Under the pieces are notes generated by a model, which did not search any database, was not told the origin of the DNA, and saw only the letters and a list, made by a program, of their open reading frames with translations. The position numbers and the translations under genes were made by a program. Below are positions 14,701 to 18,726 of a stretch of 18,726 nucleotides of DNA, piece after piece. The DNA is taken from assembly GCA_023410905.1 (NCBI GenBank), contig JAEYPL010000228.1:1-18726 (forward strand), in the 5' to 3' direction. The DNA comes from Pseudomonadota bacterium. Its GTDB lineage: Bacteria; Pseudomonadota; Alphaproteobacteria; Rhizobiales; Hyphomicrobiaceae. Positions within the stretch are counted from its first letter, which is position 1. Every line of letters begins with the position of its first letter.

Positions 14701-14730
14701 AATCTGTCCGCCCGATCAGGCCAATGTCAA
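14701..14730 (-). promoter_or_regulatory. Candidate promoter for the histidine kinase
   Basis: On the minus strand a perfect -35 TTGACA (14730-14725) is followed after 18 bases by a -10-like CAGATT (14706-14701), which has three of six consensus bases. Transcription would begin near 14694, just upstream of an ATG at 14670 and 76 bases before the TTG at 14618. Confidence 0.45.
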
Positions 14731-14837
14731 GTTGGGGCGGTACGGACGTTCTTGATGGTGAATAGGGTAACCTGACCGCAGGCGTTATGCAGTTATAACA
14801 AATGTTAGATGCAGCGGGGGTGCCTCCGTGGGCGCGG

Positions 14838-16328
14838 CTATCGCGACGCCGCACGCATGGTGCGCCACCCCCACGCAGCGGCCGGCCACAGCAGAGCGGA
14901 AATCGTCATGAAGGCGAGAACCGCGGCAACCGGACGTTCGAAGAACGGCAGGATACTGCCGTCGGATTTCATGATGGAGGTGACGAGGTTCTGCTCGACC
15001 ATCGTGCCCATGATGATGCCGAGCACCATCGCGGCGACAGGAAAGCCGTTACGTTCCATGACGTAGCCGATGCAGCCGAACGCAGCGACGGTCAACACCG
15101 CAAAGAGGTTGTTGCCGATCGCGAACGCGCCGACCGCGCAGAGCACGATGATCAACGGCATGATCGCCGAGCGCGGCGCTCTCAGTATGTGGCTCGAGCT
15201 CCGTATCATCATGATGCCGAGCGGAATCATGATGATGTTGGCCATGATGAAGATGATGTAGAGCGCGTACATGCTCGACGCCTGCTCGGTGAAGAGCGTC
15301 GGGCCGGGGTTGAGACCCTTCATGTAGAGCACGCCGATCGCGATGGCAGTGATCGTGTCGCCCGGAATGCCGAACAGCAGTGCCGGCACCCATCCCGAGG
15401 CGAGGCTCGAGTTATTCGCCGCTCCGGATTCGATCAGTCCCTCGGGGTGGCCCGTGCCAAATTTTTCCGGCTCCTTGGAGAACCTCTTCGACACCGAGTA
15501 AGCGACCCACGCAGCGATGTCGGCGCCCGCGCCGGGCAGCACACCGATGAGAACGCCAATAGTATTCCCGCGCATCTGCTGCTTCGGATACTGCTTGGTC
15601 AAGGCCCATTGGCCGGCAAGGATGCTGCCGAGCTTCCGCCGCGGCGGCTTCGGCGGCTCGTCGGTCAACATCGCGCGCATCACTTCCGACACCGCGAACA
15701 CGCCGACCAACGCCGGAATGACGTCGATGCCGCCGAGCAGGTTTGTGCTGCCGAAAGTGAAGCGCGGCGTGCCGGCCGGATTCTCGATACCGACACACGA
15801 TACGAGCAGCCCGAGCAGCATGCTCGCGATCGCTTTGACCGGTGACGAGCGGGAAACGAGCGTCGCGCACATCAGCCCGAGGAAGGCGAGCCAGAAGTAT
15901 TCGAATGTCGAAAACCGTAGCGCCATGTTCGCGAGCGGTGGCGCGAGCGCCATCAATGCGAGCGTGCCGAAAATGCCGCCGAGCGCGCTGAACCACAGGC
16001 CGATCCCGAGAGCCAACTCTGGCTTGCCCTTGCGCGTCATGGCGTACGCTTCGTCGGTGTAGGCAGCCGACGCCGGCGTTCCGGGAATGCGGAGCAAGGC
16101 ACCCGGGATGTCGCCCGAGAAGATCGCCATCGCCGAGGACGCGATGATGGCGCCAATGGCTGCGATGGGCGGCAGATAGAATGTGATCGGCACCAGCAGC
16201 GCCGTCGCCATGGTTGCCGTGAGGCCCGGTACTGCGCCGACGATCATCCCATAGATCGACGCGAGCAGGATCGCGATGAGAACGTCCGTCTGGAAGACGA
16301 GCCCGAAGGCCAGCGCGATGTCGTTCAT
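14838..16328 (-). CDS. tctA: Tripartite tricarboxylate transporter, large membrane subunit
   Basis: The 496-residue protein is strongly hydrophobic with about 11-12 membrane segments. It carries the TctA signatures GAVPGLTATMATALLVPITF near residues 32-51, FSGDIPGALLRIPGTPASAA near 70-90, and GVLPGAGADIAAWVAYSVSK and GIPGDTITAIAIGVL in the second half. It is the transport channel of a secondary, ion-driven carboxylate importer in the inner membrane. The frame extends 61 codons upstream, but the ATG at 16328 overlaps the tctB stop as ATGA and gives the normal family length, so that is the start. It is the last gene of the tctCBA operon. The substrate may be citrate, tricarballylate or another carboxylate; this cannot be told from sequence. 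Confidence 0.95.
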   Translation of the reverse strand: MNDIALAFGLVFQTDVLIAILLASIYGMIVGAVPGLTATMATALLVPITFYLPPIAAIGAIIASSAMAIFSGDIPGALLRIPGTPASAAYTDEAYAMTRKGKPELALGIGLWFSALGGIFGTLALMALAPPLANMALRFSTFEYFWLAFLGLMCATLVSRSSPVKAIASMLLGLLVSCVGIENPAGTPRFTFGSTNLLGGIDVIPALVGVFAVSEVMRAMLTDEPPKPPRRKLGSILAGQWALTKQYPKQQMRGNTIGVLIGVLPGAGADIAAWVAYSVSKRFSKEPEKFGTGHPEGLIESGAANNSSLASGWVPALLFGIPGDTITAIAIGVLYMKGLNPGPTLFTEQASSMYALYIIFIMANIIMIPLGIMMIRSSSHILRAPRSAIMPLIIVLCAVGAFAIGNNLFAVLTVAAFGCIGYVMERNGFPVAAMVLGIIMGTMVEQNLVTSIMKSDGSILPFFERPVAAVLAFMTISALLWPAAAWGWRTMRAASR

Positions 16329-16846
16329 GGCAGTCCGATCCACGGAAGAGGGAGCAGGCCGGACGGCAGCGGCACGCGCAGCAGTTGAGAGAAGACGAGA
16401 TTGATTCCGAGCGATCCGAATATCGCAACCGGCAACGCGAGGCGCAGGCGTGCGCCGAGGACCAGCGACGACACCAGAACAACGGCGGCCGATGTCGGCA
16501 GGAAGCCCCACCAGTCGACAAAATAGGCATAGAAGATCAGCAGCGCCGGTGGAATGAGGACGCGCAGCTCACGCCAGCGGCTTGGTACAGGCGCGTCGGG
16601 GGCGGGGGCATCTTCGACATGCTCCGACAGACGCTGCAGCTCGGCCTCCGACTCCTCCTCGTAACGGCTCCCCACGCCGGCGGCGATCAAGGCGCCGCAG
16701 ACCACGAGGCTTATCCCGATACCGATCGGGAAAACCTCGGGGCCGATCTCCTGCCCCGGAAATGGCGGCAGGCGCCAGCCGCCGTAGGCCGCAAAGCCGC
16801 CCAGGCCGACAAGGAACAGCCCGGTAGCACGATTGGAAAGTTGCAT
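16325..16846 (-). CDS. tctB: Tripartite tricarboxylate transporter, small membrane subunit
   Basis: The 173-residue protein has four hydrophobic segments (about 8-24, 40-60, 96-112 and 115-150) in the order typical of TctB. It also has the N-terminal GPEVFPIGIG motif and an acidic cytosolic loop rich in Glu, Ala and Pro in the middle. It is the poorly conserved partner of TctA. The ATG lacks a strong ribosome-binding site. The stop overlaps the tctA start by four bases, indicating coupled translation. It lies 73 bp downstream of tctC, with a strong hairpin between them. Confidence 0.93.
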   Translation of the reverse strand: MQLSNRATGLFLVGLGGFAAYGGWRLPPFPGQEIGPEVFPIGIGISLVVCGALIAAGVGSRYEEESEAELQRLSEHVEDAPAPDAPVPSRWRELRVLIPPALLIFYAYFVDWWGFLPTSAAVVLVSSLVLGARLRLALPVAIFGSLGINLVFSQLLRVPLPSGLLPLPWIGLP

Positions 16847-16882
16847 TTGACCAGCGGGCCGCGTCGTTGGAACGGTGCAAAT

Positions 16883-16908
16883 CGGGCCCGCGGCGAACCA
16901 CGGGCCCG
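16883..16908 (-). terminator. Intercistronic hairpin (attenuator) between tctC and tctB
   Basis: CGGGCCCG at 16883-16890 and again at 16901-16908 are self-complementary copies that pair as an 8-bp all-GC stem with a 10-base loop. On the minus strand it follows the tctC stop closely and is trailed by ATTTG rather than a full U-run. It probably protects or partially ends the tctC message. Confidence 0.6.
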
Positions 16909-16919
16909 GATCAATTGGC

Positions 16920-17915
16920 TCAACCTTTCTTGGAGAGCCCGGCGGCCTTCATGGCGACTCCCATCGCCTTGTTGCCTTCGGCCATGAACTTGGCGAAGCC
17001 GTCGGCGTCCGCCCATTTCACGCCGAAGCCGCGGCTGCTCATGAAGTCGAGGAACTCTTTCGATTGGTTGACTTTCTGGAGCGCCGCCGTGAGCTGCTTG
17101 GCGATCTCTGGATTGAGACCTTTCGGAGCCACGAAGCCACGCCACGCGCCCGAGTTATAATCGACGCCCATGGCTTCCTTGAGCGTCGGCACATCCTTGA
17201 AGGCCGGATTGCGCTCGGGCGCCATCACGGCGAGGCTGCGCGCCTTGCCGGCTTCGATGATCGCGCGCGCTTCCGGTACCGAGCAGGTAACGAGGTCGAG
17301 ACCGCCGGCGGCGAGATCCTGCATGGAGGGCGCCGCGCCGTTGAGCGGCACCCAGCGCACGTGATCGGGCTTGAGGCCCATGGAGAGCAGCCAGCCGACG
17401 AGGGCGAGGTGCCAGATGCCGCCCTGGCCGGTGCCCGATGCCTTCATCGAGCCATGTGGCGAGGCCTTGATCGCGTCGGCGAGTTCCTTGACGGTCTTGT
17501 AGGGGCTCGCAGCGTTGACCTGGATGCCGGGCGGATCTTCGTTCATCAGCGCTAGTGGCGTGTAGCTCTCCGGCGTCAGCTCGGTCAGCCCCTGCCAGTG
17601 CATCATCGAGATTTCGACGGTGACGATGCCGAGCGTATAGCCGTCCGGCTGACCCGCCGCGAACGCGGCATGGCCGACGACACCCGAGCCGCCCGTCCGG
17701 TTGACGACGTTGACCGGCTGCTTCAGCTCCTTCTCGAGCACCGCCGCCACGATGCGTGCCGTGGCATCCGTGCCGCCGCCGGCCGCCCATGGGCAGATAA
17801 GTGTAATGGGGCGTGACGGATAGGCTTGGCCAAAGGCAGGGCCGGCGCCGATTGCTGCTGCGGCTGCAAGAGCACCACCACCCGCGAGTACCTCGCGGCG
17901 TGTACGTGTCGTCAT
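16920..17915 (-). CDS. tctC: Tripartite tricarboxylate transporter substrate-binding protein (Bug/TctC)
   Basis: The 331-residue protein has an N-terminal twin-arginine-like signal (TRTRREVLAGGG, then an Ala/Gly-rich hydrophobic run, with probable cleavage near GQA at about 29-31). The Bug-family core follows: YPSRPITLICPWAAGGGTDATAR (about 32-54), GQPDGYTLG near 88-96, and late motifs APERNPAFKDVPTLKEA and FVAPKGLNPEIAKQL. It binds the carboxylate substrate in the periplasm and delivers it to TctAB. The ATG has GGAGG about ten bases upstream. It is the first gene of the operon, and its promoter must lie in the 238-bp divergent gap to the complex I gene. Many Bug proteins are orphans, but this one sits in a complete transporter. 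Confidence 0.95.
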   Translation of the reverse strand: MTTRTRREVLAGGGALAAAAAIGAGPAFGQAYPSRPITLICPWAAGGGTDATARIVAAVLEKELKQPVNVVNRTGGSGVVGHAAFAAGQPDGYTLGIVTVEISMMHWQGLTELTPESYTPLALMNEDPPGIQVNAASPYKTVKELADAIKASPHGSMKASGTGQGGIWHLALVGWLLSMGLKPDHVRWVPLNGAAPSMQDLAAGGLDLVTCSVPEARAIIEAGKARSLAVMAPERNPAFKDVPTLKEAMGVDYNSGAWRGFVAPKGLNPEIAKQLTAALQKVNQSKEFLDFMSSRGFGVKWADADGFAKFMAEGNKAMGVAMKAAGLSKKG

Positions 17916-18153
17916 CGTTCATTTCCTCCAGTTGGTTTTCTTTTATTGCGGCGAGGATAGCGAAAGGCCTGAAACGACGCTAGCGCTCCCTTTGCGCTTT
18001 CACGCCCCAATTCCGCTCAGTCCCGGGGGCCCCGGGAGCATCGCGGCCGGAAATGGCGCGCGTACGTTCCGCAGGCTCCGTATTTTCAGATCGCGCGAAG
18101 GGTGCTAACGGTCACCCAATGCCATCCCGTAGCGAGCGCCCGGACCTGCAGCC

Positions 18154-18459
18154 ATGATCGCCCGTATCTATCGCCCTGCCAAAACCGCCATGCAGTCGGG
18201 CCAGGCTCGTACCAAGGCCTGGGTGTTGGAGTTCGAGGGGGCGGCGCCGCGTGAGGTCGATCCTCTCATGGGCTGGACCAGTTCGACGGATATGCGCGCG
18301 CAGGTGCGCCTTGAATTCGAGACCAAGGAAGAGGCGGTCGCCTACGCCGAGCGTAACGGCATTCCCTTCCGACTGAGCGAGCCGAAGGTCCGCCAGCCCA
18401 TCCACAAGTCCTACGCCGACAACTTCAAGTTCGGCCGTCGGGAGCCGTGGACGCATTAG
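18154..18459 (+). CDS. Complex I accessory subunit, NDUFS4-like (ETC_C1 family)
   Basis: The 101-residue protein matches the bacterial form of mitochondrial NDUFS4: an ARIYRPAKTAMQSG start, WVLEFE near 24-29, DPLMGWTSSTDMRAQVRLEF near 38-57, EEAVAYAERNG, and the C-terminal KSYADNFKFGRREPW. In alphaproteobacteria this is a supernumerary subunit of NADH:ubiquinone oxidoreductase on the cytosolic peripheral arm, encoded away from the nuo operon. The length is normal. The ATG has no clear Shine-Dalgarno and the leader is GC-rich. It is divergent from tctC and no other respiratory gene is nearby. Confidence 0.92.
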   Translation: MIARIYRPAKTAMQSGQARTKAWVLEFEGAAPREVDPLMGWTSSTDMRAQVRLEFETKEEAVAYAERNGIPFRLSEPKVRQPIHKSYADNFKFGRREPWTH

Positions 18460-18726
18460 TTGGCGCACTGTCGCGCTGCTCAAAAACCGCTGAATGAGGC
18501 CGCTCCGGCGCCTCGCGAGACCAAGAATTTTGGGGATCGCCACATTTGCCTCGCTCGCGCAAAAACGAGCGCAGGCGTCGGCACTGCCTTAAGTCATTGA
18601 GCCCTAAATACGTTCACTGGCTAAGTTGCCAGAATACGACGCGTCCAGCCGGAAGCGATTGTGATCGTTGAGAAACTGCTTGTACGAAAAATGACAAATT
18701 CCTGTCGGATGATCACAACGCTGAGC
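18460..18726. other. Right-edge region without an identified gene
   Basis: No supported coding region is visible. A small CGCTCG/CGAGCG hairpin (18552-18571, loop ending in A5, no U-run) may be a 3'-end structure for the NDUFS4-like gene. An 8-bp inverted repeat, TTGTGATC (18659-18666) and GATCACAA (18711-18718), lies near the edge. An ATG at 18691 is open to the end of the window but has no ribosome-binding site. Confidence 0.4.

Noticed and set aside
17990..18153. Search for a duplicated tRNA-Pro 3' end marking an integration site
   Set aside because: No stretch resembling the T-arm and acceptor end of the tRNA is found here, and no integrase gene is present.
1..18726. CRISPR arrays, prophage genes, toxin-antitoxin pairs or a defence system
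   Set aside because: No regularly spaced repeats, phage structural genes or recognisable toxin, antitoxin or defence proteins were seen on either strand.

Overview
The window looks like chromosomal DNA from an alphaproteobacterium, most likely of the Hyphomicrobiales. Evidence for this: high-GC coding DNA throughout, a DUF1465/RcdA cell-cycle protein, an hfq-hflX pair, a tandem cold-shock-domain protein followed by a DUF192 protein, an NDUFS4-type accessory subunit of complex I, an HWE-family histidine kinase, a TctCBA-type transporter, and carboxyspermidine dehydrogenase. The genus cannot be fixed from sequence reading alone.

Layout. Positions 120-1334 (+) hold a polyamine-pathway dehydrogenase that ends at a strong hairpin shared with a convergent hotdog thioesterase (1371-1796, -). 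Positions 2043-4223 (+) hold a small secreted protein, rcdA, a strong terminator, and an ornithine-cyclodeaminase/mu-crystallin-family enzyme. Between that enzyme and the next block lies a short relic of an IS481-type transposase. Positions 4420-9360 are all minus-strand. In transcription order they read: glyoxalase I, an overlapping HI0933/TIGR03862-type flavoprotein, hfq, hflX, a DedA/YqaA-type membrane protein and dsbB. A 480-bp divergent intergenic region separates these from a plus-strand pair (tandem cold-shock protein and DUF192 secreted protein) followed by tRNA-Pro(UGG).

Positions 11114-18153 look accessory. They contain three small envelope-type proteins of unknown function, a damaged minus-strand two-component pair, and a complete tctC-tctB-tctA tripartite tricarboxylate transporter operon. 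The two-component pair is an HWE histidine kinase with an unclear N terminus, plus a single-domain response regulator broken by an in-frame amber codon. After this block comes the complex I NDUFS4-like gene. I see nothing convincing in the last 267 bases.

I do not see a clear undescribed system. The most checkable oddities are the amber-interrupted response regulator next to a kinase with a dubious start, the IS481 relic, the possible accessory insertion between tRNA-Pro and the complex I gene, a well-placed Shine-Dalgarno that would give Hfq a basic N-terminal extension, and a perfect DnaA box in front of rcdA.
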